A DNA stretch of 58,616 nt, taken from JBCDCP01 sp039181495 (lineage in GTDB: Bacteria; Pseudomonadota; Alphaproteobacteria; Rhizobiales; Tepidamorphaceae). The notes under the pieces were generated by a model, which saw only the letters and a program-made list of their open reading frames with translations, ran no database searches and was not told the origin of the DNA. The stretch's first letter is position 1; every line of letters begins with the position of its first letter. Both the position numbers and the translations under genes were made by a program. The stretch is from positions 1 through 58,616 of the forward strand of contig JBCDCP010000002.1 of the NCBI GenBank assembly GCA_039181495.1. Reading direction: 5' to 3'. Of this stretch, positions 35,686-43,469 are shown piece after piece.

Positions 35686-36238
35686 GGCCGACCAAGCGGC
35701 AATGTCGTCAGGTGAAATCAGCTTCGTACCGGTAACCGCGTCCGACTTGCCCCAACTTCGTCGCTGGATGGATATGCCGCATTGGCGCGAGTGGTGGGGC
35801 GATCCCGAGGTCGAGATTGAACAAATTCGGGGTATGGTCGAAGGCAGGGACACGACACGACCCTATCTGTTCCATCTGGACGGCGCGCCGATTGGCTATA
35901 TCCAGTTCTGGTTCATCGCCGATGCCCGGTATGAGCCGTGGATCACCGAAGCGCCCTGGATCATGGAACTTCCCAATGAAGCAGTCGGTCTCGATCTTTC
36001 CATCGGGTCCGAGAACGCATTATCGAAAGGGCTTGGCAGCCGTGCCTTACGGCAACTGGCCATGCAGCTTTGGGGCGACGGCCATCGGCAAATCGTCATC
36101 GACCCCGATCCCAAAAATGGTCGTGCCGTAAGGGCCTATGAAAAGGCCGGGTTCCGTGTGATGCCTGAATTCGAAAGCCGGACCGGCGACTGCCTGCTGA
36201 TGCGCTTTCATCCCGACAATAACGAGCAATGCCAATGA
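35675..36238 (+). CDS. GNAT N-acetyltransferase, AAC(6')-like, within the hslVU operon
   Basis: The product is 187 residues from the ATG at 35675. The N-terminal LRRWMDMPHWREWWGDPE and IGYIQFWFIAD are typical of the aminoglycoside 6'-N-acetyltransferase-like branch. The acetyl-CoA-binding motif A is at KGLGSRALRQLAMQLWGD, and PDPKNGRAVRAYEKAGFR is the classic GNAT motif B end. The gene overlaps hslV by 11 nt and hslU by 10 nt, so it is an integral operon member. This insertion is recurrent in Rhizobiales. Its natural substrate is unknown; drug resistance should not be inferred from the family name. Confidence 0.88.
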   Translation: MLSEADQAAMSSGEISFVPVTASDLPQLRRWMDMPHWREWWGDPEVEIEQIRGMVEGRDTTRPYLFHLDGAPIGYIQFWFIADARYEPWITEAPWIMELPNEAVGLDLSIGSENALSKGLGSRALRQLAMQLWGDGHRQIVIDPDPKNGRAVRAYEKAGFRVMPEFESRTGDCLLMRFHPDNNEQCQ

Positions 36239-37545
36239 CCGACCTCTCTCCACGCGAGATCGTTTCCGAACTCGACCGCTACATCGTCGGCCAGAAGGAC
36301 GCCAAACGGGCGGTTGCGATCGCGTTGCGCAACCGTTGGCGCCGGCAGCAGCTCGAAGGCCCGCTGCGGGAAGAGGTTCTGCCCAAGAACATCCTGATGA
36401 TCGGCCCGACCGGTGTGGGTAAGACGGAAATTTCGAGGCGGCTGGCCAAACTCGCCGATGCGCCCTTCCTAAAGGTCGAGGCAACCAAATTCACCGAAGT
36501 CGGCTATGTCGGCCGCGACGTTGAACAGATCATTCGTGATCTCCTTGAGGTCGCCATTGGTCTGATCAAAGACACCAAACGGCGACTTGTCGAAGCCAAG
36601 GCCCATATCGCCGCCGAAGAACGGGTTATCGATGCACTGCTGAAGGGCACGCCCGGAAGCCCTTCGACGCGTGAAGCGTTCCGCAAGAAACTGCGGTCTG
36701 GCGAACTCGATGACACTGAAATCGAAGTCGAACTGCGACAGGGCAGCAGCCCGTTTCCAATGCTCGATATACCAGGCATGCCGGGCTCGCAGATGGGCAT
36801 GGTCAACATCGGTGACATGCTAGGCAAGGCGTTCGGTGGACCAACAAAGCGCCGCAAGATCACCGTCCGAGACAGCCATGAACTGCTTCTGCAGGAGGAG
36901 GCCGACAACCTCATCGACGAGGATCAGACCGTCCAGGAAGCCATTACGCTGACTGAGAACAGCGGGATCGTGTTTCTCGATGAGATCGATAAAATTTGCG
37001 CGGCATCAGAGCGGCGTGGCGCGGATGTCTCACGTGAAGGCGTTCAGCGCGATCTGTTGCCGCTGATTGAAGGTACGACGGTCTCCACCAAGCATGGCAC
37101 GGTAAAAACAGACCATATCCTGTTCGTTGCGTCCGGCGCTTTCCACGTCGCAAAGCCCTCCGATCTGCTGCCGGAACTGCAGGGTAGGTTGCCGATCCGG
37201 GTTGAGCTGCGCGCGCTGACAGAAGAGGACTTCCGACTGATCCTGTCAGACACCGAGGCAAGTCTGATCAAGCAGTACATTGCCCTCATGGCGACGGAAG
37301 ATCTCGATGTCACCATCACCGATGATGCGATCGATGCCATTGCTCATATCGCTGTGGAAGTGAATTCGGCTGTCGAGAACATCGGTGCCCGTCGGCTGCA
37401 AACCGTGATGGAACGTGTTTTTGAGGACATCAGCTTCGACGCGCCAGACCAATCAGGTGAGAAGATCACGATCGATGCGGCTTATGTCCACAAGCACGTT
37501 GGAGATCTCGCCAAGAACGCCGATCTCAGCCGCTACATACTCTAG
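36229..37545 (+). CDS. hslU: ATP-dependent protease ATPase subunit HslU
   Basis: HslU is the AAA+ unfoldase that feeds substrates into HslV. The 438-residue product has the N-terminal SPREIVSELDRYIVGQKDAKRAVAIALRNRWRR, Walker A IGPTGVGKTEISRRL (about 60-75), and the intermediate domain (about 110-230). Walker B is VFLDEIDKIC, the sensor/Arg-finger region is ELQGRLPIRVEL, and the C-terminus is AKNADLSRYIL, whose tail inserts into HslV. The ATG at 36229 or the next one at 36235 may be used. It converges with the XRE-smr-mltA group. Confidence 0.98.
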   Translation: MPMTDLSPREIVSELDRYIVGQKDAKRAVAIALRNRWRRQQLEGPLREEVLPKNILMIGPTGVGKTEISRRLAKLADAPFLKVEATKFTEVGYVGRDVEQIIRDLLEVAIGLIKDTKRRLVEAKAHIAAEERVIDALLKGTPGSPSTREAFRKKLRSGELDDTEIEVELRQGSSPFPMLDIPGMPGSQMGMVNIGDMLGKAFGGPTKRRKITVRDSHELLLQEEADNLIDEDQTVQEAITLTENSGIVFLDEIDKICAASERRGADVSREGVQRDLLPLIEGTTVSTKHGTVKTDHILFVASGAFHVAKPSDLLPELQGRLPIRVELRALTEEDFRLILSDTEASLIKQYIALMATEDLDVTITDDAIDAIAHIAVEVNSAVENIGARRLQTVMERVFEDISFDAPDQSGEKITIDAAYVHKHVGDLAKNADLSRYIL

Positions 37546-37581
37546 ACTATTTGGCCGGAGTCGCTGCGCCCTTCGACGATA

Positions 37582-37956
37582 TCAGCGGCGACGATCAGGC
37601 CGATCTGCCTCATCAAGCAGGCGATTCAATCTCTCGAGCTGTTGGCTGTCCAGACGATGAACCAGGCGGGCGAGACGGTTGGCCGCAGCCGTGGCTTTCG
37701 GATCGAGGCCCGACGTGTCGACAACGACGCGCGGATGAGACAGATCGGCGAGGCGCTGCAGATCTTCGGCCTCATCCCAGATGACGTTGAAATAACCGAT
37801 GATGGCCTGAATGGTGGCAAAGGTAGGGACGCCCCGCCGACCGTGTTCCAGTGCTGAGAGGTAAGCCGGCGACACACCAAGATCAGACGCCATACGGCTT
37901 AGTGTGATCCCCCGTTCTGCACGCATCGCCCGAATTCGATCGCCGAAAGGGGTCAT
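37582..37956 (-). CDS. XRE family transcriptional regulator
   Basis: The 124-residue DNA-binding protein starts at the ATG at 37956. The Cro/CI-type helix-turn-helix occupies residues 1-60 (FGDRIRAMRAERGITLSRMA, then SDLGVSPAYLSALEHGRRG). A helical C-terminal half (RLARLVHRLDSQQLERLNRLL) may dimerise. Its ATG overlaps the smr stop (ATGA), so it is the last gene of mltA-smr-XRE. This trio is recurrent in Rhizobiales. The target promoters are unknown. Confidence 0.9.
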   Translation of the reverse strand: MTPFGDRIRAMRAERGITLSRMASDLGVSPAYLSALEHGRRGVPTFATIQAIIGYFNVIWDEAEDLQRLADLSHPRVVVDTSGLDPKATAAANRLARLVHRLDSQQLERLNRLLDEADRPDRRR

Positions 37957-38618
37957 GATGACGGTCCGGACGTCCGGCGTGGACTCCTGATCTGGATATA
38001 GAGCGCGCCCTCGCCGCCATCGGCGCGACCGGCGGACCCATATCCGGCGACAAGTCTCGAGAATGCAGGGCGCGAGAGCCATTGCGGCACCAGCCGCTTG
38101 AGAACGCCACGTTCGGGCATGTCCCACCAGTCCTGGGCCTGTTTCGATCGCGAGCCTTTACCCGTAATCACCAGCACAAGCTTGAGCCGCCGGTGATGGC
38201 AATCGGCCAGAAAACCTAACAGGGCGTGATAGGCCTCGTCGCGGCGCATACCGTGCAGATCGATCCGTGCATCGAAACCGCCCCCTCGCCTGACCCGGCG
38301 CAAGATGTGCGGATCAACAGAAGAAGGAGAGGTAGTGCTCTTTGGGGCTCGCTGTTGGATGGGCTGGGTCTTGGGGGCTACCGGCACCTGAACCGGATTG
38401 ACGCTGCCGGGTGACGATCGATTGCCTGGCCGTCGGGGCGCCTTGTCACTGTCCAGGAGCGCCCCGAACATCTCGCGCGTTGGTGCGGGTTCTCCGGCCT
38501 GGCTGTCTTTGCGCTTATTCGCGGGGCGGACCGTGCGTGTGTAGCGGTCCCATAAATCCTGATCAGGAACAGATCCGGGAGTCTGAGATCGGCCGGTCTT
38601 TGTCTTCTTGCCGGACAT
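37953..38618 (-). CDS. Smr/MutS2-C-terminal-domain endonuclease-like protein
   Basis: The 221-residue protein has a disordered, basic and Pro-rich N-terminal half and a C-terminal Smr domain (about 110-205). The domain shows the hallmark IDLHGMRRDEAYHALLGFL (D-x-H-G) and VLVITGKGSRS (T-G-x-G). Stand-alone Smr proteins have been linked to nucleic acid cleavage or binding, but the cellular role here is unknown. It is 9 nt behind mltA and overlaps the XRE gene by 4 nt. Confidence 0.92.
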   Translation of the reverse strand: MSGKKTKTGRSQTPGSVPDQDLWDRYTRTVRPANKRKDSQAGEPAPTREMFGALLDSDKAPRRPGNRSSPGSVNPVQVPVAPKTQPIQQRAPKSTTSPSSVDPHILRRVRRGGGFDARIDLHGMRRDEAYHALLGFLADCHHRRLKLVLVITGKGSRSKQAQDWWDMPERGVLKRLVPQWLSRPAFSRLVAGYGSAGRADGGEGALYIQIRSPRRTSGPSS

Positions 38619-38627
38619 GCTTCGGCA

Positions 38628-39854
38628 TCATCCCGGATCACGCGGCAGCAAGACAAAGAACCGTGCCGGATGGTTGATCATCCCGGCCCAGAGACCCGCC
38701 TCGGCGCCAGTTCCGGCAAAGATGTCGCCGCGAACAGGACCGCGGATGGCTGAACCAGTATCCTGTGCAATCATCAGTCTGCGAAACGGCCTTACGTCGC
38801 CAGCCGGGAGCATTGGCAGGTCCGCAGAAACAAAGACCGGCGTGCCGTAACGGTGGAAACGTGGGTCGACCGCTAATGTCCGCCCCTCGGTTAGCGGTAT
38901 GCCTTCTGCGCCGATGGGACCACCCTCCTCGGCCAGCCCGCGGATTTCGCGGAAGAAGATGTAGGACGGATTGACCGGAAAGATCTCGGCGGCGAGTTCA
39001 GGATTGTCGCGAAGCCAGTCTTTGAGGCTTTCGGCCGTTATGGTCTCAAGTGCCATGAGCTCACGTCTGACAATTTCGCGACCAATCGAAGCGTATGGAT
39101 GCCCGTTCTTTCCGGCATATCCCAAGCGCATGGTGGTCTCATCTTGCAGGGCGATACGCGCTGACCCCTGAATGTGGACGAAGTAGAGCTCTACCGGATC
39201 GTCAAGCCAAACCAGTGGCGTGAGATCTAGATCATGGTCGCCCTGTTCGATTGCCCGTCGGTCCGGGGGGACAATCAGACCTTCAGTGGTTTGAAGTGCG
39301 GCCTGTATATCTGCTGAGAACCCTCGTGGACGGTTTGAATTGTTGAGGGCAACGAGCCCATCGGGCTTCTCATAGAGCGGGTAACGAAATCGCTCGGTTC
39401 TTTCTCTCGAACCAGGCAGCAGTGGCTCGAAGTAGCCTGTGACCTTGCGCTGGCCATCGGCCGGGACAACCTCATGCGGCACAAAGTGGCGTTCGAACAA
39501 TGCTCGAGCATCGTCGTCCGTGCTTGATTTTTGCGCTCGCCAAGCCAGGCAAACCGCGCGGAGTTCGGGGCGCGGTTCAAACCCCCCAGTCTCGACGCCA
39601 CGGCTTTCCTCGGCCAGACGATGGGCGTCCCAATCCTGCCTAATCGCCGGCGGCGGTCCTTCGCAGCTACGAGAGAAGGCCAACAGGGCCTGGTGCTGGT
39701 TGTCCTCCAGCCATCCCGGGATATCGGCAAAGGACACCGGCCGCAGGGTTTGTGCTCCGGCGACGTCAGTCATGGCTATTCCCGCGGTAAAGGCCATTGG
39801 CAACATCGCGGCAACAGCTTGGGTCAGAGCTGCGATGGTCCTTAACGGGCGCAT
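38628..39854 (-). CDS. mltA: Membrane-bound lytic murein transglycosylase A
   Basis: MltA cleaves glycan strands of peptidoglycan with formation of 1,6-anhydro-muramyl ends. The 408-residue product begins with a signal peptide (MRPLRTIAALTQAVAAMLPM, then AFTAGIAMTDVAGA). It lacks a clear lipobox, so it may be soluble in the periplasm. The MltA core shows KVTGYFEPLLPGS, WLDDPVELYFVHIQGSARI and AYIGRE-like YASIGREI. The C-terminal 3D domain has the catalytic Asp region IAQDTGSAIRGPVRGDIFAG. The gene is first of mltA-smr-XRE and lies 39 bp behind timA. Confidence 0.96.
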   Translation of the reverse strand: MRPLRTIAALTQAVAAMLPMAFTAGIAMTDVAGAQTLRPVSFADIPGWLEDNQHQALLAFSRSCEGPPPAIRQDWDAHRLAEESRGVETGGFEPRPELRAVCLAWRAQKSSTDDDARALFERHFVPHEVVPADGQRKVTGYFEPLLPGSRERTERFRYPLYEKPDGLVALNNSNRPRGFSADIQAALQTTEGLIVPPDRRAIEQGDHDLDLTPLVWLDDPVELYFVHIQGSARIALQDETTMRLGYAGKNGHPYASIGREIVRRELMALETITAESLKDWLRDNPELAAEIFPVNPSYIFFREIRGLAEEGGPIGAEGIPLTEGRTLAVDPRFHRYGTPVFVSADLPMLPAGDVRPFRRLMIAQDTGSAIRGPVRGDIFAGTGAEAGLWAGMINHPARFFVLLPRDPG

Positions 39855-39893
39855 CGCGGCACTCCCTTGGCATGCTTCAACCTTGCGCGAATG

Positions 39894-40583
39894 TCAGTCG
39901 TTGGTCTCGGTCGAGACCAGTTTCCAGTTCGGATCCCGATTGTTCACGTCGCGTGCGAAGGCCCAGATGTCGGTCACGGTCATGACTTCGGTCGGATCTC
40001 CGTCGACAATCGCTCCGGCCTCGTTTCGCGTTGCGCTGACAAGTTCTGAAACAAAACGCACGGTCACAGTGGCCATACGCCCTTCGAACGCGGCATCAGT
40101 GATTTCGGCTTTGTTGATGCCGATGAAATTGGATTCGACCGTTTCCTTGCGGCTCTCGCGATCAGCGATGACAGAAACAAATCCATCGAAGACATCGCGG
40201 GCCAGAAGCGGCTTCAGCGTTTTGCGGTCGCCGGCAGCGAATGCCGAAACAATCATTTCATAGGCCATCTTGGCGCCGTCCAGGAACGTGTCTGGCTGGA
40301 ACGACGGGTCTGCTCGGCCAATGTCACGCAACTCCTTCTCGAGCGGCGTTGCTGGTTCTTCCTCGTCAACAACGTCAGCAGCGACCGTTTCTGTCGATCC
40401 ATTGCGCCCCGGCAACGGCACCACATTGTCTTCACTGTTGGCCGTACGAGGCGAGGGGCGATAGATATCGGTCGGCGGCCGCTCATGGCCGTTGCGCCGG
40501 CCAAGCACGCTGCGGAGCCGCAGAAAGATCACCACCGCGAGCACGAGAAACACGATCGTGTAAATATCGAAGACTTCGTTCAT
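39894..40583 (-). CDS. timA: Tim44/TimA family adaptor protein
   Basis: The product is 229 residues from the ATG at 40583. A single N-terminal membrane anchor (FDIYTIVFLVLAVVIFLRLRSVLG) is followed by a polar linker. The C-terminal Tim44-like domain (about 110-225) has FLDGAKMAYEMIVSAFAAGDRKTLKPLLARDVFDGF and VMTVTDIWAFARDVNNRDPNWKLVST. TimA is the alphaproteobacterial relative of the mitochondrial import protein Tim44 and localises to the inner membrane; its bacterial function is not settled. It is upstream of mltA and diverges from fxsA. The open frame above 40583 is not part of it. Confidence 0.92.
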   Translation of the reverse strand: MNEVFDIYTIVFLVLAVVIFLRLRSVLGRRNGHERPPTDIYRPSPRTANSEDNVVPLPGRNGSTETVAADVVDEEEPATPLEKELRDIGRADPSFQPDTFLDGAKMAYEMIVSAFAAGDRKTLKPLLARDVFDGFVSVIADRESRKETVESNFIGINKAEITDAAFEGRMATVTVRFVSELVSATRNEAGAIVDGDPTEVMTVTDIWAFARDVNNRDPNWKLVSTETND

Positions 40584-40847
40584 CGTCGGCGTGTCCGAGG
40601 TGGCTCGAAGGAGCGGTCCGGCCAAGTTGGCCAAGACCGCAAGATACAGTGCTACACCATGGTTTTGCGCCGTGATCAAGGCGGCACGCGAGGCAAGGCT
40701 CGTAACCACTTTGTGCGCGTCTTATGTAAGGGAATTCCTGCGCCATTCCAGTCCCCCGCACAGTCTGCCGCCCAATAGGGTGAATTGACGGGGACAGCCG
40801 GACGGCATCACAGGTTGGAATCAACCGTCATCAATCGGGTCAGAAAC

Positions 40848-41348
40848 GTGTCACCGCTACGCTACCTCATTCCCGGTCTTGGATTTGTCCTGATCATTCT
40901 ACCGATGATCGAGATCGCGCTTTTCGTGGTTGTCGGGGGTCAAATCGGCGTGTTGGGCACGCTGGCGGCAGTGATCGCGACCGGTGTCATCGGCGCTGCC
41001 GTGCTGTCGCGCCAGGGAATGGCAACCTGGGAGCGCATGAACCGCAATCTTGAAGCCGGCGAAATCCCCATTCGTGAGGTCTTCGAGGGATTTCTTATGG
41101 TGATAGCGGCCGTGCTGCTGATCACGCCCGGTTTCGCCACTGATGTGCTTGGATTTTCGCTCACCGTACCCGCGGTCCGTGGGTTTCTGGCAGAGGCTCT
41201 CAAGAACAGAGCGCGAGTCCAAGTACGGACCGGTTCGACGACTGGAAACATGCATAGCGCCGCTGAAGACGACGGGGTTGTCATTGAGGGCGAGTTGATT
41301 GAGACCGAGTCACCCCGGCAAACGCCATGGTCGCCGGATAAGCGCTAG
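40848..41348 (+). CDS. fxsA: FxsA family membrane protein
   Basis: The protein of about 166 residues has hydrophobic segments at 4-22, 25-43 and 77-95 from the GTG at 40848. The family core is LIPGLGFVLIILPMIEIALFVVVGGQIG and LLITPGFATDVLGFSLTVPAVR, followed by a charged cytoplasmic tail. E. coli FxsA (YjeG) overexpression relieves phage T7 exclusion by the F plasmid; the physiological role is unknown. The start is uncertain: a TTG at 40785 and other codons are in frame, but family N-termini match the GTG position. It diverges from timA and is upstream of secB. Confidence 0.88.
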   Translation: MSPLRYLIPGLGFVLIILPMIEIALFVVVGGQIGVLGTLAAVIATGVIGAAVLSRQGMATWERMNRNLEAGEIPIREVFEGFLMVIAAVLLITPGFATDVLGFSLTVPAVRGFLAEALKNRARVQVRTGSTTGNMHSAAEDDGVVIEGELIETESPRQTPWSPDKR

Positions 41349-41401
41349 ATTTTCCCGGATTGTCTTGCCAAGCCTTGTTTGCGCCCTGACCTCGTGTTAG
41401 C

Positions 41402-41537
41402 GAGCGGGTTCATCCAGAACAGATGAAAACCTGAAGGTTTGGCACGAAGAAACCGTGCCAGGACTGATGGAATGTAGATCGCCGTTGCGAAACCAGCGAC
41501 GGAGCAAGTCTGGCAAGACGACACAGAGCGGGTTCAT
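41402..41537 (+). repeat. 12-bp direct repeat bracketing two hairpins before secB
   Basis: GAGCGGGTTCAT occurs at 41402-41413 and again at 41526-41537; the second copy runs into the secB start codon. Between them lie AAACCT-GA-AGGTTT (41427-41440) and TGGCACG-AAGAAAC-CGTGCCA (41440-41460), two adjoining stems. No T-run follows the hairpins. The function is unknown; they may be the fxsA transcript end plus a secB leader. Confidence 0.5.
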
Positions 41538-42144
41538 GGCAAAAGACACCAAGGCGAAGTCAGGAGCTGCGAAGGCCACCGCAGCGAAAACGGCAAAGAA
41601 GGCAGATGGTAACGCGTCCGCCCAACCGGCCCCAGCGGCAGCACCTCAGGCTGCTGCGCCCCAGGGGGCTGATCCGGCGGCCACCGCGGCCGGCCCTCAG
41701 ATCAGTGTGCTGGGACAGTTCGTCAAAGATTTGTCTTTCGAGGCACCCAACCCGGCTGCAGCAATCCAGAAACTGCAGGGTCAGGCACCGCAGATGAATG
41801 TGTCGGTGAATGTCGGCGGTAAGCAGATCGGCGAGGGCCAGTATGAGGTCGATCTGTCAATCGAGGCTCGGGCTGGCGAAGGCGATTCGACGATATTTCA
41901 GCTTGAGCTGGTCTATACTGGGTTCATGCAGGTGACCAACACACCCGCTGAGCAGATCCATCCTGTGGTGTTTATTGAAGGTCCGCGATTGCTGTTCCCG
42001 TTCGCCCGGCAGATTGTTGCTGAGACAACAGGGCACGGTGGCATTTCGCCCGTTCTACTCCAGCCCATGGACTTCGTTGGATTGTATAGGCATCGGGTTG
42101 CTCAGATGGGGCAAGGTGGAGCAGCGGCTGCTGGGCAAGCCTGA
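41536..42144 (+). CDS. secB: Protein-export chaperone SecB
   Basis: SecB is a homotetrameric cytosolic chaperone that keeps preproteins unfolded and hands them to SecA. The product is 202 residues from the ATG at 41536. A Lys/Ala-rich and then Ala/Pro-rich N-terminal extension of about 55 residues precedes the conserved core, which starts SVLGQFVKDLSFEAPNP and continues VDLSIEA, FQLELVYTGFMQV, ILF-like LLFPFARQIVAETTGHGG and PVLLQPMDFVGLYRHR. The extension is longer than in most SecB proteins. It converges with dnaQ, with 16 nt between the genes. Confidence 0.96.
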   Translation: MAKDTKAKSGAAKATAAKTAKKADGNASAQPAPAAAPQAAAPQGADPAATAAGPQISVLGQFVKDLSFEAPNPAAAIQKLQGQAPQMNVSVNVGGKQIGEGQYEVDLSIEARAGEGDSTIFQLELVYTGFMQVTNTPAEQIHPVVFIEGPRLLFPFARQIVAETTGHGGISPVLLQPMDFVGLYRHRVAQMGQGGAAAAGQA

Positions 42145-42160
42145 CTTTCGATTACGTCGA

Positions 42161-42850
42161 TCAGTTTGAGCTGGTGTAACGGCGCCAGAGTGCATCCGGG
42201 CCGAGGCTTTCGACAAATGCGCTGTGTCGGGCGCGCTCGTCTTCTGACAGCCTCGAGACGCGGGAAGGACGAGGCGCTCGCTCGTTGACAAGCTCGGCTG
42301 GACCAGCTTGCTGGGTGCTATCGAGCGTCAGGCTGGTTTGCCGCCCGCCAATCAGTTCCAGATAGACCTCTGCCAAAAGCTCTGAGTCGAGCAGCGCACC
42401 GTGCAAGGTGCGTTGCGAGTTATCGATTCGGTAGCGGGAGCACAGATCATCGAGCCGGTTCGAACCGCCGGGATGCCTCTGGCGTGCAATCAGCAATGTG
42501 TCGACGACCCGATCAAACGTAATCGGAGCCCGATTGATTCGCTCGAGTTCTGAGTTGAGGAACGGCACATCGAAACCCGCATTGTGGATGACGAGCGGAT
42601 CACTGCCGATGAAATCGAGAAAAGCGTCGGCAACGGCGCTGAAAATGGGTTCGGTTGAAAGCCGCTCCTGGGTCAACCCATGAATGTCGACCGCGCCTTG
42701 CGGCACATCACGCTCGGGATTGATGTAAACGTGATACGTTTCGCCCGTGGGCACATGATCGTGCAGTTCGAGACATCCGATCTCGATGATCCGGTGGCCC
42801 TGACGAAAATCGAGACCTGTTGTTTCGGTATCGAGAACGATTTCGCGCAT
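42161..42850 (-). CDS. dnaQ: DNA polymerase III subunit epsilon (3'-5' exonuclease)
   Basis: DnaQ proofreads within the replicative polymerase core. The 229-residue product has the DEDDh motifs: Exo I REIVLDTETTGLDF (catalytic Asp and Glu), Exo II VIHNAGFDVPFLNSEL, and Exo III HGALLDSELLAEVYLEL with the His and Asp. The C-terminal segment is shorter than in E. coli but retains the region that contacts the alpha subunit. It is 13 nt downstream of coaE on the same strand, the end of the ppsR-maf-aroE-coaE-dnaQ run. Confidence 0.97.
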   Translation of the reverse strand: MREIVLDTETTGLDFRQGHRIIEIGCLELHDHVPTGETYHVYINPERDVPQGAVDIHGLTQERLSTEPIFSAVADAFLDFIGSDPLVIHNAGFDVPFLNSELERINRAPITFDRVVDTLLIARQRHPGGSNRLDDLCSRYRIDNSQRTLHGALLDSELLAEVYLELIGGRQTSLTLDSTQQAGPAELVNERAPRPSRVSRLSEDERARHSAFVESLGPDALWRRYTSSN

Positions 42851-42863
42851 AGTGAATGCCGGT

Positions 42864-43469
42864 CTACGATTCGGTGCGGGTGGGTTGCCGTGCTTTCAGT
42901 GTCGCAAGAATATCGCCGACCTGCATCCTTGCGTGATCGAGACCGAGATGGGTTTCCACCAGAAAATCGGCCCTGGATCGTTTCTCGGCGTCGGGCATCT
43001 GCTTGGCCAGCAGTGCATTAAGTTTATCGGCAGTCATCCCGGGACGGCTAAGCACACGTTCCCTTTGAACGTCTTCGGGTGCCGTCACCACAACAGTGGC
43101 ATCGCAGCGACGATCGGCTTCGGTCTCGAACAGCAGCGGAATCTCGAGCACCGCGAAAACATGCCCCTGCTGCTCGGCTTGTTGCAGAAACTCGGTCTCT
43201 AAGGACCGCACCAGCGGATGGACGATACGCTCCAGAAGCCGCATCGCGTCCGGGTTGTTTATGACGCAAGCACTCAGTTTCTGTCGATCAATTCGGCCAT
43301 CAACCGTGACACCCGGGAAGGCCGCCTCGACGGGTTGGACGGCGGCACCCTGATAGAGCTCATGAACGGCGGCATCCGCATCATGAACGGGAATACCATA
43401 ATCGGCGAACATCTGGGCCGTTGTCGACTTACCCATACCGATCGATCCGGTCAGCCCAATGACGATCAT
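42864..43469 (-). CDS. coaE: Dephospho-CoA kinase
   Basis: CoaE phosphorylates dephospho-CoA, the final step of CoA synthesis. The product is 201 residues from the ATG at 43469. P-loop VIGLTGSIGMGKSTTAQMF is at the start, followed by GIPVHDADAAVHELYQ, the lid region and VLEIPLLFETEADRRCDATVVVTAP. The ATG overlaps the aroE stop (ATGA). The longer frame upstream lies within aroE and is rejected. The first CoA step, coaA, is also in this window at 30 kb. Confidence 0.97.
   Translation of the reverse strand: MIVIGLTGSIGMGKSTTAQMFADYGIPVHDADAAVHELYQGAAVQPVEAAFPGVTVDGRIDRQKLSACVINNPDAMRLLERIVHPLVRSLETEFLQQAEQQGHVFAVLEIPLLFETEADRRCDATVVVTAPEDVQRERVLSRPGMTADKLNALLAKQMPDAEKRSRADFLVETHLGLDHARMQVGDILATLKARQPTRTES

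Noticed and set aside
39439..40263. 274-codon open frame antisense to mltA and timA
   Set aside because: It spans two recognised genes on the other strand and encodes low-complexity Ser/Arg/Ala-rich sequence.
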